From Kitasatospora arboriphila (GTDB taxonomy: Bacteria > Actinomycetota > Actinomycetes > Mycobacteriales > Mycobacteriaceae), in assembly GCF_000717275.1 (NCBI RefSeq), contig NZ_JNYV01000003.1:558001-622000 (forward strand): 64,000 bases of DNA, read 5' to 3'. Positions 7,805 through 16,158 of this stretch are shown one piece after another; positions within the stretch are counted from its first letter, which is position 1; each line of letters begins with the position of its first letter. The notes below the pieces were generated by a model. The model saw only the letters and a list, made by a program, of their open reading frames with translations, was not told where the DNA came from and did not search any database. The position numbers and the translations under genes were made by a program.

Positions 7805-8820
7805 GGCACCGGCACCACGGGGTCGTTGACGGCCAGTACGGGTGTGCCGGTCTGCATCCACTGCACCACGTTTTGCGCCTGAGCGACGATGTACCCACGC
7901 GTCGTGGCATCCGACAGGTACGCGACGTGAGGGGTGGAGAGCACATTCGGGTGCCCGATGAGGGGATCAGCGGGATCAGGGGGCTCGGTGTCGAAGACGT
8001 CGAGTGCGGCCGCCGTGACACGCCCGGTGTCGAGAGCGTGACGCAGCGCCGCCGAATCGATGAGTGTGCCCCGCGCGACGTTGATCAGATGGACTCCCTG
8101 CCGCATCCGGGCAAAAGCATTTTCCCCGAGGAACTCCCGGGTGCCCTCGGTCAGGGGGAGATGCAGGGAGATGACGTCGGATCGGCTCAGAACGCTGTCG
8201 AGGTCTGTCACCCGCGCGCCGCCGATGCCCGCCAGCCCGGTGCCTGCCGGCCGGTTGCCTGCGGCCGGTTCCGGACGGTCGGTGCGGATGTCGAAGCCCA
8301 GCACCTCGCGGACCGTCGGTGCCGCCAGGGCAGCATATCTACGACCGGTGCTGCCCAGACCCAGTACGCCGACCGTCATCTCGGACAATCGGCGCGGCAG
8401 AGAGGTGGGACGGTCCAGCCAACCGCATGTGGTGGGGAACCCGGCAAAGAAGGGGAGCCGGCGGATCAGTGCAAGTGTGAGGGTCCACGCATGAGTGGCC
8501 ACCTCCTCGGCCGCGACGTCACCCACCGTGCACACCCAGATGCCCAGCTCGGCTGCGGCATCCACATCGACGTTGTCGTGTCCACGCGAGAGTAACGCGA
8601 CGATCTTCAGGTTCGGCAGCCGCAGCAACAGGGCCCGGTCGATCGGTGCGTAGCCGACGAGTAGGGCGGTGGCCCCGGCGGCCTCTCGGGCGATGACGTC
8701 GGGGTCTCGTGTCTGCAGTACTTCGGCCCGAAAGCCGTTGTCTCTCAGCAATTGACACCCGCTGTCGGGGTCGAGGTCGTCGGTGTCGGTGTAGACCGCG
8801 AGCGGTCCGTTGTCGGGCAT
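7801..8820 (-). CDS. D-isomer-specific 2-hydroxyacid dehydrogenase
   Basis: 339 residues with the two-domain D-2-hydroxyacid dehydrogenase architecture. The NAD-binding Rossmann motif is VGVLGLGSTGRRYAAL. The catalytic Arg is in NVARGTLIDSAAL, the Glu in DVFDTEPPDP and the His in STPHVAYLSD. Such enzymes interconvert 2-hydroxy- and 2-keto-acids with NAD(P)H, for example glyoxylate/hydroxypyruvate reductases and phosphoglycerate dehydrogenase relatives. It lacks the C-terminal ACT domain of SerA. It sits between the ABC transporter and the TIM-barrel gene, with a 4-bp overlap to the latter, so it probably acts on an intermediate of the imported compound. Confidence 0.85.
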   Translation of the reverse strand: MPDNGPLAVYTDTDDLDPDSGCQLLRDNGFRAEVLQTRDPDVIAREAAGATALLVGYAPIDRALLLRLPNLKIVALLSRGHDNVDVDAAAELGIWVCTVGDVAAEEVATHAWTLTLALIRRLPFFAGFPTTCGWLDRPTSLPRRLSEMTVGVLGLGSTGRRYAALAAPTVREVLGFDIRTDRPEPAAGNRPAGTGLAGIGGARVTDLDSVLSRSDVISLHLPLTEGTREFLGENAFARMRQGVHLINVARGTLIDSAALRHALDTGRVTAAALDVFDTEPPDPADPLIGHPNVLSTPHVAYLSDATTRGYIVAQAQNVVQWMQTGTPVLAVNDPVVPVP

Positions 8821-8846
8821 CGATGCTCCAGGATCAGCGCAGACGT

Positions 8847-9614
8847 TCAGCGCAGGTGCGAAAGGAATTGTTGCGTCCGTCGGTGTTGCGGGTCGTCGAA
8901 GAACGGCCCCGGCGGTCCGGCTTCGACGATCATCCCGTCGTCGAAGAGGGCGACCTCGTCGGCGACGCGACGCGCGAATCGCGTCTCGTGGGTGACCACC
9001 ACCATGGTCATTCCCTGTTCGGCGAGCTGTTCCATCACCTCGAGCACTTCTCCGACCAGTTCTGGATCGAGAGCCGACGTCGGTTCGTCGAACAGCATCA
9101 CCGACGGGTTCATCACCAGAGCGCGGGCGATTGCCACGCGCTGCTGCTGACCACCGGATAGTTCACTCGGAAAGTGCTTGAGCCGGTGTGCCATACCGAC
9201 CCGTTCGAGCATGGCGGTGGCCTGCTCTTTGGCCTCGGTCCGTCGTATCCCGCCGACCTCGGTGAGCGCCAGGGTGACGTTGTGGAGCACATCGAGATGT
9301 GCGAACAGGTTGAACCGCTGGAACACCATGCCGATGTCGCGGCGCTGACGGGCCAGCTGGGTCTCCCGCAGGGGCCGCGTCACCCCGGTTGATCCGACGG
9401 ACACACCCAGTTGTTTGCCGTGTAGCAGGATCTCACCCTGGTCCGGTGTCTCGAGCAGAGCCATCAAGCGCAGGATCGTGGACTTGCCCGAACCCGAAGG
9501 GCCCAGCAGCGCTTTGACCTCACCCTTGTTCACCGTCAGGTCGACTCCTTTGAGCACTTCGGTCTGGCCGTAGGAACGGTGCAGGTTGATCGCCTGCAGG
9601 ACTGGGCTGCTCAT
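8847..9614 (-). CDS. Polar amino acid type ABC transporter, ATP-binding protein
   Basis: 255 residues from the ATG at 9614. Walker A is GPSGSGKS (residues 38-45), the signature is [15 protein letters not shown] and Walker B is [12 protein letters not shown]; the D-loop and H-loop (VVVTHE) follow. It belongs to the HisP/GlnQ group that powers uptake of amino acids and related cations. The start overlaps the permease stop by 4 bp (ATGA). The frame is open far upstream inside the permease gene, but the conserved N-terminus and the coupling fix the start at 9614. Confidence 0.92.
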   Translation of the reverse strand: MSSPVLQAINLHRSYGQTEVLKGVDLTVNKGEVKALLGPSGSGKSTILRLMALLETPDQGEILLHGKQLGVSVGSTGVTRPLRETQLARQRRDIGMVFQRFNLFAHLDVLHNVTLALTEVGGIRRTEAKEQATAMLERVGMAHRLKHFPSELSGGQQQRVAIARALVMNPSVMLFDEPTSALDPELVGEVLEVMEQLAEQGMTMVVVTHETRFARRVADEVALFDDGMIVEAGPPGPFFDDPQHRRTQQFLSHLR

Positions 9615-10339
9615 GCCGGTACCTTCTGCACGGTGGGGGTGATGCCGGATGTGTTGTGACCTTTGGAAATCCATCGGTATCGAGCCTCGATGAAGTACTG
9701 GATGACCATGGCCACACTGACGATCACGAGGTAGTACACCAGGGCGGCCGAGTAGTACTCGGCGTAGCGGAAGGTCACGGACACCTCGGCTTGCGCGGTG
9801 GTCAGCAATTCTCGTAGTGAGATGACCGATGCCAGTGACGTGTACTTCAGCATGGCGATGAACTCGTTGCCGCTGGGCGGAATCGCAACCTTGATGGCTT
9901 GAGGGAGAACCACTTTGAACAACACCTTGTGTGGCGGAAGGCCCAGTGCCCGCGCCGCGATGTGCTGGCCATCGTCGACGCTGAGCAGCGCCGACCGCAG
10001 GATCTCGGCCATGTACGCGGCCTCCACCACCGCGAACCCGATGAAGGCCGCCAGGAAGGGGGTGAACCAATTCTCACGAAGGCCGGGGAACAGCTGTGGT
10101 CCGGCGTTCCAGATGAGCAGCAGCACCAGCAAGGTGGGTATGGCCCGGAAAAACCAGACGTAAACCCAGCCCGCAGCACGCGGAGCGGGATTCTTGGCGA
10201 TGCGCAGGAGGGCAACCAGGAACCCGATCACGGTGGCTGCGATCATTGCGCTGATCGCCAGGCCGAGGGACAGCAGCGCGCCGCGGAAGAATGTCCCGGA
10301 CGTCAAGGCGTCGGTGAAGACGCTCCACTCGAAGACCAT
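9611..10339 (-). CDS. Polar amino acid type ABC transporter, permease
   Basis: A 242-residue membrane protein with about five hydrophobic segments. It carries the EAA-type motif of the HisM/GlnP family ([20 protein letters not shown] followed by ARALG), where the ATPase docks. A single permease gene suggests a homodimer. It starts 5 bp after the binding-protein stop and overlaps the ATPase start by 4 bp. The subfamily handles amino acids, opines and similar small polar molecules, which fits a guanidino- or amidino-type substrate for the downstream ureohydrolase. Confidence 0.9.
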   Translation of the reverse strand: MVFEWSVFTDALTSGTFFRGALLSLGLAISAMIAATVIGFLVALLRIAKNPAPRAAGWVYVWFFRAIPTLLVLLLIWNAGPQLFPGLRENWFTPFLAAFIGFAVVEAAYMAEILRSALLSVDDGQHIAARALGLPPHKVLFKVVLPQAIKVAIPPSGNEFIAMLKYTSLASVISLRELLTTAQAEVSVTFRYAEYYSAALVYYLVIVSVAMVIQYFIEARYRWISKGHNTSGITPTVQKVPA

Positions 10340-10344
10340 CGCGG

Positions 10345-11175
10345 TCAGGTGACGATTCGGTTGGGATCGAGACCGTACTGCTCGGCGAGCTTGCCGAGTG
10401 TGCCGTTGGCGTCGAGCTCTTTGAGGCTGGTGCTGACCGCTGGGCTCAGCGGCGAACCCTTGAGCGTGAAGACGCCGAACTGGGTGTCGGCGGGGAACAC
10501 ATCGGGGATGGACTTCAGCTTGCCCTGCGACTTCTCGACCATGTCGACGACGGCAACATCGGTCTCGATGAGAGCGTCGGCCTTCGAATTGGAGAGAGCG
10601 GCAACAGTTTCTGATGTCTTGGGGTAGGGCTGCACCGTGATTCCCGGCTTGCCCTCGGACTCGAATCGGCTCGACAGATCACGCAGGGTCTGTTCGTTCG
10701 ACCCGCCGCCCTGCACCGCGACCGTCTTGCCCGAGAGATCATCGGCTGTGGTGATGTCGCTCGTGTCCGTGCGCACGATCAACCCGGGGCCGGTCTCCAT
10801 GAAGGGTGAGCCGTCGGCGACCTCGAGTCGCTCGGGACTCATGTAGAGCGCGGCCCAGAGGATGTCGCACCGTTTTGCCTGCAGGGCCGGCATCAGTCCG
10901 TCGAAAGCCGTGTTCTGCCACTTGATGTCGAGTTCCCAGAGATCCGCGAGTGCCCGCGCCGCGTCGGGATCGAAGCCGACGGGACTGGAGGTGTCGCCGT
11001 CCTTGAAGTACTCCATCGGCGGGTACTCGGGATCGGTGCACACCGTCAGTTCGCCGCTCTTGAGAAGTCCCGCAGGCGCTTTGCCGGAGGCCTCGGTGCT
11101 TTCCGCACCGCCACCGCAGGCGGCGATGGTGGTGGCCAGCAGTACTGCGGCCGTGGTCGCTAGAACTCTTCGCAT
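10345..11175 (-). CDS. ABC transporter extracellular substrate-binding lipoprotein
   Basis: 276 residues from the ATG at 11175. A lipoprotein signal is evident: MRRVLATTAAVLLATTIAAC with Cys20 as the lipidated residue, then a Gly/Ser linker. The rest is a family 3 solute-binding fold: LTVCTDPEYPPMEYF opens the first lobe and GFDPDAARAL follows. It should capture the substrate outside the cell for the permease and ATPase encoded next. It is the first gene of the eight-gene operon, and the 253 bp before it face the divergent Lrp gene. Family 3 proteins bind polar amino acids and analogues, so a guanidino-acid or opine-like ligand is plausible but not shown. Confidence 0.9.
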   Translation of the reverse strand: MRRVLATTAAVLLATTIAACGGGAESTEASGKAPAGLLKSGELTVCTDPEYPPMEYFKDGDTSSPVGFDPDAARALADLWELDIKWQNTAFDGLMPALQAKRCDILWAALYMSPERLEVADGSPFMETGPGLIVRTDTSDITTADDLSGKTVAVQGGGSNEQTLRDLSSRFESEGKPGITVQPYPKTSETVAALSNSKADALIETDVAVVDMVEKSQGKLKSIPDVFPADTQFGVFTLKGSPLSPAVSTSLKELDANGTLGKLAEQYGLDPNRIVT

Positions 11176-11428
11176 GTGTGGATCCTCAGGGTGTTGATTC
11201 ATGAGCACCGGCGATGGTGCGGAACTGTCGGGTCTCACCGTAGGATCGCCGGCATAGGTCAGCAAGGCGAAATCTGCAATCAAACCCGGATGGACTGAAG
11301 GAAAGCCCAATTATGTGTGCATTTTGTAAACAAAGATCTGTTGATTGCGCACCCACCTGCAAAAACGCCCCGTCGACGATCGGACCAGTCAATTGTTAAG
11401 TTCTCGTGAGCAGAGTCGATCGGGCCCG
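11176..11428. promoter_or_regulatory. Divergent control region of the catabolic operon and the Lrp gene
   Basis: The part from about 11270 to 11350 is markedly more AT-rich than its surroundings. It contains TTTGTAAACAAA (11323-11334, a 5+5 palindrome) and an inverted pair GCAATCAA (11276-11283) / TTGATTGC (11341-11348) whose centres are 65 bp apart, about six helical turns. These are plausible sites for the adjacent Lrp-type regulator; assignment as operators is inference. No convincing -35/-10 pair was fixed. Confidence 0.5.
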
Positions 11429-12322
11429 ATGCCCGAGGTCGACATGCGCATCGTGGAGGCTCTCCGCCGCGATGGCAGGGTCTCCACCCACGAGCTCGCC
11501 GACCAGCTGGGCCTGTCCAGAACCACCACCGCCAGGCGCCTGAGTCATCTGCTCGATGGTGGATTCGTCAGCGTGGTCGGTCTCGTACATCCGCTGACCA
11601 TCGGGATCAAATCGCTTGCCCACATCTCGATCTCGGTCGACCGGCCCGTGCGCCGAGTGGCCGAGGCCATCGCCGCCATGCCAGAGGTACCGTTTGTGAG
11701 TCTGGCCTCGGGTGCCTTTCCGCTCATCGCCGAAGCTCGTGCCTACAGCGATGGTGATCTCGCGACGGTGCTCGATCGGGTGCGCTCGGTGGAGGGGGTT
11801 CGTTCCACGGAGACCCTCTTCTACACAGAGTTGGTGGTCGACGTGCTGCGCCCGACCCGAGCTGACGCTGTCGAGATCGACCGGGTCGATTCGCGGCTTC
11901 TGATGCAGTTGCAAATGGACGGCAGACTGTCGTACACCACCTTGGGCGAGCGGGTCGGGGTGTCGACCGGCACCGCCAGAACACGGGTGCTGCGCATGAT
12001 CGACGAAGGAGTCGTACGGATCGGCGCGATCGCGAGGTCGGGCCGCGATACCGAATTCGATGTCGGGGTGGGCATCTCGTTGCGGGGCCCCGCCTCGACC
12101 GGGGGCGACCTGCTGTCGGAGATGCCCGAGATTCGCTTCCTGGCAGCCACTTTGGGGCGCTATGACCTGCTCGCCACCGTGCACGCGGACTCGCTGGCCG
12201 ACATCGTCAGCGTTCTCGACCGGTTGCGTGCACTGCGACCCGTGCTCAGGCTCGACAGCTGGGTTCACCTCGACACCGTCAAGGAGAGCTACCACTATCC
12301 GGTGGAGGCGATGAAGCCGTGA
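11429..12322 (+). CDS. Lrp/AsnC-type regulator with two tandem Lrp units
   Basis: 297 residues from the ATG at 11429; the frame is open upstream but the DNA-binding domain begins here. The first winged HTH is MPEVDMRIVEALRRDGRVST..LADQLGLSRTTTARRLSHL, followed by a RAM-like ligand domain. A second AsnC-type HTH begins near residue 150 (VDSRLLMQLQMDGRLS..LGERVGVSTGTARTRVLRMI) with its own ligand domain. So one chain carries two Lrp units, against about 150 residues for a single one. It is divergent from the ABC/Rieske/ureohydrolase operon and is probably its regulator, sensing the substrate or an amino-acid product. Confidence 0.85.
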   Translation: MPEVDMRIVEALRRDGRVSTHELADQLGLSRTTTARRLSHLLDGGFVSVVGLVHPLTIGIKSLAHISISVDRPVRRVAEAIAAMPEVPFVSLASGAFPLIAEARAYSDGDLATVLDRVRSVEGVRSTETLFYTELVVDVLRPTRADAVEIDRVDSRLLMQLQMDGRLSYTTLGERVGVSTGTARTRVLRMIDEGVVRIGAIARSGRDTEFDVGVGISLRGPASTGGDLLSEMPEIRFLAATLGRYDLLATVHADSLADIVSVLDRLRALRPVLRLDSWVHLDTVKESYHYPVEAMKP

Positions 12323-13008
12323 GTGGGCGTGGGACAGCGTGGCTGACGCCGTCAATCTCTGGTCCGGTGCGGGCGCGTGTCGTCGCTCCCGAGGGACCCT
12401 CGGGCCGTGTCGATCCCACGGTCGCGGCCGGGTTCGCGGCGGCCGGGCTGATCTCCGGGGGCACTGTCCTCATTCGCAACTGGCCGCGGGAACGCGGACC
12501 CGGTGAAGCCATCTGCAACGTCTTCGCCGAGATGGACGGCTACGTGGTGGCGTCGGATGCCGGTGTCACGGTCACCTCGCGGTCGACCAGCGGGGTACTC
12601 GGTCCTGTCGACGTGGCGGTGCGCGACGTCGCGGATCTCATCCCGTTGATCGCCGTGCTGGCCACGCGAACAACGGGGGTGAGCCGCCTGAGTGGCGTCA
12701 CCGAAGACGACGTCACCGGCGTCATCGACAACGTACGCAGACTCGGAGGTGTGGCCGCCGTCGTCGATGAGGAGCTGATCATCGAGCCTCGACCACTGTC
12801 CGTGGGTGTATGGGATGCCGAGGGCAGTGCCCCATCGGCCATCGCGGGCGCGGTCCTCGGACTGGTCACCCCGGGCATACGGGTGGCGGGCTGGAACGTT
12901 GCGGAGGATATGTATCGGGGGTTGACCGCTGAGTGGCTACGCATGATCTCCGCCGACGAATACCTCGTTCCAGGCAGCGCGAAGCTGCCTCATGAGTACA
13001 TGCGCTGA
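12319..13008 (+). CDS. Stand-alone half-size EPSP-synthase-like protein
   Basis: 229 residues beginning with GTG that overlaps the Lrp stop (GTGA). By eye it aligns along its length with the C-terminal part of AroA: SGGTVLIRNWP, then VAVRDVADLIPLIAVLAT (AroA: D-L-x-P-x-x-A-V-L-A), SRLSGVTEDDVTGVIDNVRRLGG and IAGAVLGLVTPGIRVAGW. The N-terminal AroA half is absent. The shikimate/PEP-site motif normally reading DHRMAMAGA is here GSAPSAIAGA, so EPSP synthase activity is unlikely. AroA and MurA transfer enolpyruvyl groups. This protein may bind a related ligand, act as a helper of the regulator, or have a new activity. Translational coupling to the regulator is the strongest functional clue. Confidence 0.7.
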   Translation: MSGRGTAWLTPSISGPVRARVVAPEGPSGRVDPTVAAGFAAAGLISGGTVLIRNWPRERGPGEAICNVFAEMDGYVVASDAGVTVTSRSTSGVLGPVDVAVRDVADLIPLIAVLATRTTGVSRLSGVTEDDVTGVIDNVRRLGGVAAVVDEELIIEPRPLSVGVWDAEGSAPSAIAGAVLGLVTPGIRVAGWNVAEDMYRGLTAEWLRMISADEYLVPGSAKLPHEYMR

Positions 13009-13128
13009 AAGTTCGTGTCGCCGGCAACCGGTTCGCGTCACGAACGGGAAGCCCCTGTTCAGGGCGGGTCGATCAGCCAGATGACATTGTGGGGTGTGCC
13101 AATCGTGATTGATTTATGACAACGGACG

Positions 13129-13157
13129 TTGACAAGCTACGGCATACCCCCTAGCGT
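13129..13157 (+). promoter_or_regulatory. Sigma70-type promoter of the oxygenase-reductase pair
   Basis: A perfect -35 TTGACA (13129-13134), a 17-bp spacer and TAGCGT (13152-13157, TANNNT) lie 37 bp before the chosen TTG start at 13195. The promoter falls inside the possible upstream extension of the frame, which argues against using the TTG at 13129 as a start codon. Confidence 0.75.
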
Positions 13158-13194
13158 TCGTCTGGAACACGTTGCACAGGCCAGGAGAGTCGTT

Positions 13195-14196
13195 TTGACG
13201 AAAGCGCTGAAGTACGTCCCGGAACACACCCGCGACACCGATGGGCACGACTACGGCCAGGTCCTCGACGACCTGTCCAGCGCTTCGGTGCACAGGAACT
13301 TCGACCCGTATCTGGACATCGACTGGGACGCGCCGCACATGGCGATCACCGAGAACGACCCGCGGTGGGTGCTGTCCAAGGTCGTCGACCCGATCGGCAG
13401 GCACCCCTGGTATCAGCAACAGCCGCTCGACAAGCAGATCAAGATCGGCATGTGGCGTCAGGCCAACGTTGCCAAGGTAGGCCTTCAGTTCGAGTCCGTC
13501 CTGATCCGCGGTCTGATGCAGTACAGCTTCAAACTCCCCAACGCAGCCAAAGAGTTTCGCTATACGACTCACGAGGCCAAAGAGGAGTGCAACCACACCC
13601 TCATGTTCCAGGAGTTCATCAACCGCACCGGGGTGGACGTTCCCGGAGCCAAGCTCGGCTACCGGTTGATCTCACCCCTGGTTCCCTTGGCCTCCACCAT
13701 CTTTCCCACGATCTTCTACTTCGGCGTGCTCGGTGGGGAAGAGCCCATCGATCACATCCAGAAGGACTTCCTGCGCAATCGCGACGAGATGCACCCGACC
13801 ATGATGGCCGTGATGCAACTGCACGTCGCCGAGGAAGCCCGGCACATCTCCTTCGCCCACCACCTGCTGCGCGAGACGGTGCCCCGCAAGTCCTGGGTGC
13901 AGCGCTTTCTCCTGTCGCTGATGCTGCCGATCGTCATGCGGGTGCTGTGCGGGGCGATCACCGTGCCACCCAAGTCTTTCGAGCGCGACTTCGACATCCC
14001 GCGCGAGGTCATGAGGGACATCTTCTGGAAGTCCGAGAGCTCCAAGCAGTTCCTCCGGAACGTCTTCGGTGACGTCCGGATGCTCGGAGAGCAGTGTGGC
14101 CTGATGAACCCGGTGTCGCGTGTGTTGTGGCGACTCCTCGGCATCGGCGGACGTCCTTCGCGCTATCGCAGCGAGCCGACGTACACGGCGGCCTGA
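13195..14196 (+). CDS. AurF-like diiron oxygenase
   Basis: 333 residues from the TTG at 13195, which is preceded by CAGGAGAG; the frame is open back to 13129, but that segment is the promoter. Two EExxH motifs typical of carboxylate-bridged diiron proteins are present: Glu130-Glu131-x2-His134 (EAKEECNH) and Glu213-Glu214-x2-His217 (VAEEARHISF), plus Glu100 in LQFESVLIRG. This is the pattern of the AurF family, whose founder oxidises p-aminobenzoate to the nitro compound. It lies 2 bp before a ferredoxin/ferredoxin reductase gene. I recall the same pair in M. tuberculosis as Rv0885-Rv0886 (fprB). The substrate is unknown. Confidence 0.8.
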   Translation: MTKALKYVPEHTRDTDGHDYGQVLDDLSSASVHRNFDPYLDIDWDAPHMAITENDPRWVLSKVVDPIGRHPWYQQQPLDKQIKIGMWRQANVAKVGLQFESVLIRGLMQYSFKLPNAAKEFRYTTHEAKEECNHTLMFQEFINRTGVDVPGAKLGYRLISPLVPLASTIFPTIFYFGVLGGEEPIDHIQKDFLRNRDEMHPTMMAVMQLHVAEEARHISFAHHLLRETVPRKSWVQRFLLSLMLPIVMRVLCGAITVPPKSFERDFDIPREVMRDIFWKSESSKQFLRNVFGDVRMLGEQCGLMNPVSRVLWRLLGIGGRPSRYRSEPTYTAA

Positions 14197-14198
14197 GA

Positions 14199-15743
14199 GT
14201 GCCCCATGTGGTGACGCAGGCGTGTTGTGCCGATGCGTCGTGCGTCTACGCGTGTCCGGTCAACTGCATTCATCCGACTCCGGACGAGCCCGATTTCCTC
14301 ACGTCGGAGATGCTGTACATCGACCCGGCCACGTGCGTGGATTGTGGTGCATGCGTGAGCGCCTGCCCGGTGGGCGCGATTGTTCCGGGAAATCGCATCG
14401 AGCCCGAGCACGAACGCTATCCGGCCATCAACGCCGATCACTACTCCGATGCAGCAACGCCGGCGGTCCGATTTCCGGTGGACCCGGGACTGCGCCTGCC
14501 CTTGGCGCCCATCTCGAAGCCGAAGCCGATGGCATCGCCCGGCGGGGAACCGGTGCGTGTGGCGATTGTCGGTTCAGGCCCGTCTGCGATGTATGCCGCC
14601 GACGAACTGCTCCGGTATCCGAACGTGAGTGTCACCATCCACGAGAGACTGGACAAACCGTTCGGTCTGGCCCGTTACGGCGTTGCGCCCGATCATCTCT
14701 CGACACGCAAGGTGATGGCGCTCTTCGACGAGATCGCACGGGACGATCGGCTCGACATCTTTCTCGGAAGCGAACTCGGTCGCGACATCACCTTGGACGA
14801 ACTACAGCGCGACAACCACGCCGTGATCTACGCCGGCGGAGCCGGCACCGACCGCCGGTTACAGGTTCCCGGCGCAGATCTGCCCGGTGTGGCCAGCGCG
14901 ACGGAGTTCGTCGGCTGGTACAACGGCCACCCCGACTTCGCCGACCGTCGATTCGACCTCTCGTCGCGGCGCGTGGTGATCATCGGCAACGGCAACGTCG
15001 CTCTCGACGTCGCGCGCATTCTCGCGACCGACCCGCAGCGGCTGGCTTCGACATCCATCTCACGGACCGCGCTCGAGGCGTTGCGTTCGTCGAAGGTCGA
15101 AGAGATCGTCGTCGCCGCGCGCCGTGGTCCCGATGGCGCCGCCTTCACCCTCCCCGAACTGATCGGGCTGGCCGACGGAGGTGTCGACGTCACACTCGAC
15201 CCCGGTGCGCTGGACGCTGTGATCGCAACCGCGCCCACCGATCCGACTGCGGCCGCCAAGCTGCAACTGCTGGCCGAGCTGGCAGGTCGTCCCCGTCGCA
15301 CCGGCCCGAGTATCAGGCTTGCGTTCCTCCGATCGCCCGAACGCTTCGAGTGTGACGCGGCCGGGATGCTCGACGGCGTCACTTTCGGGATCAACCGGGT
15401 CGATTCGCAGAGGGGTGGAATCGAGCCGACCGGTCAGGTCGAAACCGTCGCCGCCGGAGTGGTTCTCACGTCCATCGGATACCGAGGCGTGGAGGTTCCC
15501 GGCTTGCCCTTCGACCCTGTGCGCGGAGTGATCCCGAACGAGCAGGGCAGAGTTGTCACGTCGGCGGGCCCGATCCCCGGCCTGTACGTGACCGGATGGA
15601 TCAAGCGAGGTCCCTCCGGCTTCATCGGCACGAACAAGTCGGACTCGGCCGAGACCGTCGCCCGTCTACGGGAAGACCTCGAAGCCGGCCGATTGGTCGG
15701 ACCGGCGACGAAGAGCCGTCGCAAGCGCCTGTCGGCCCACTGA
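14199..15743 (+). CDS. fprB: Ferredoxin fused to ferredoxin-NADP reductase (FprB type)
   Basis: 514 residues from GTG at 14199, two bases after the oxygenase stop. Residues 1 to about 75 are a bacterial-type ferredoxin domain with two cysteine clusters (ACCADASCVYACPVNC and CVDCGACVSACPVGA). From about residue 115 follows an adrenodoxin-reductase-like flavoprotein: FAD motif VAIVGSGPSAMYAADELL, NADP motif VVIIGNGNVALDVARIL, and the C-terminal YVTGWIKRGPSGFIGTNK. Electrons would flow from NADPH through FAD to the fused Fe-S centres, and probably on to the diiron oxygenase just upstream. GTG at 14208 or 14211 are alternative starts. Confidence 0.88.
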   Translation: MPHVVTQACCADASCVYACPVNCIHPTPDEPDFLTSEMLYIDPATCVDCGACVSACPVGAIVPGNRIEPEHERYPAINADHYSDAATPAVRFPVDPGLRLPLAPISKPKPMASPGGEPVRVAIVGSGPSAMYAADELLRYPNVSVTIHERLDKPFGLARYGVAPDHLSTRKVMALFDEIARDDRLDIFLGSELGRDITLDELQRDNHAVIYAGGAGTDRRLQVPGADLPGVASATEFVGWYNGHPDFADRRFDLSSRRVVIIGNGNVALDVARILATDPQRLASTSISRTALEALRSSKVEEIVVAARRGPDGAAFTLPELIGLADGGVDVTLDPGALDAVIATAPTDPTAAAKLQLLAELAGRPRRTGPSIRLAFLRSPERFECDAAGMLDGVTFGINRVDSQRGGIEPTGQVETVAAGVVLTSIGYRGVEVPGLPFDPVRGVIPNEQGRVVTSAGPIPGLYVTGWIKRGPSGFIGTNKSDSAETVARLREDLEAGRLVGPATKSRRKRLSAH

Positions 15744-15774
15744 GCGCCGTCATCACCGCCTGCCGCGAGCAGGG

Positions 15775-16029
15775 TCAGGTGGTGACGTCGGGCGCTGAAT
15801 CGCGTTGCACCCCATCGGCCTCGAGCACGTCTTGAACAGCCTCCGGGGTAATGGTGCCGCCATTGATGACGTAGATGCGCTCGCCTTGGTGGGAACCGTT
15901 GGCCCACGTGTTGTTCTGCTGCCAATCGATGATCTTGCCGTCGTTGTCGAAGGCGATGGCGTCGTAGTCGGGATGCTCTCCGGCGAAGTGGGCGATCTGA
16001 CGGGCTGTGGCGCTGACTTCTTCAGACAT
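15775..16029 (-). CDS. Small conserved-looking hypothetical protein, 84 aa
   Basis: An 84-residue acidic protein. I do not recognise the family. Features: an N-terminal helix-forming segment (SEEVSATARQIAHFAGEHPD), a central part with Trp residues (IIDWQQNNTWANG) and a predicted strand (ERIYVINGGTITPEAVQDVL). It contains no membrane segment or signal. It lies downstream of greA on the same strand but beyond a strong terminator (16104-16145), so it is probably transcribed separately. Even amino-acid use and a normal start favour it over the overlapping frames, which are Arg/Pro-rich shadows. Confidence 0.6.
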   Translation of the reverse strand: MSEEVSATARQIAHFAGEHPDYDAIAFDNDGKIIDWQQNNTWANGSHQGERIYVINGGTITPEAVQDVLEADGVQRDSAPDVTT

Positions 16030-16103
16030 GGCGCCGGAGTACCCGGACTGCAGCCGTTCGACACATTCCGACCCGGCCGGTGTCAGTGGCCTTCACACAA
16101 AAA

Positions 16104-16145
16104 TGCCCTACCGGCGACGTCCGTCGTGGACGCCCCGATAGGGCA
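16104..16145 (-). terminator. Rho-independent terminator after greA
   Basis: TGCCCTA (16104-16110) pairs with TAGGGCA (16139-16145), and the inner bases extend the stem. Read on the minus strand the stem is followed at once by ATTTTTG, a short U-tract. It lies 14 bp after the greA stop. Confidence 0.8.
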
Positions 16146-16158
16146 CTCGAGTGCTTGC

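Noticed and set aside
8847-10070. A 407-residue form of the ABC ATPase
   Set aside because: The first 152 residues overlap the permease gene out of frame and are low complexity; the coupled ATG at 9614 gives a normal-length ATPase.
12319-13008. A complete aroA gene
   Set aside because: Only the C-terminal part is present, the active-site motif is altered and the neighbours are not shikimate genes.
13129-13194. TTG at 13129 as the start of the AurF-like gene
   Set aside because: This TTG is part of a perfect TTGACA -35 element followed by a well-spaced -10; the TTG at 13195 has a ribosome-binding site.
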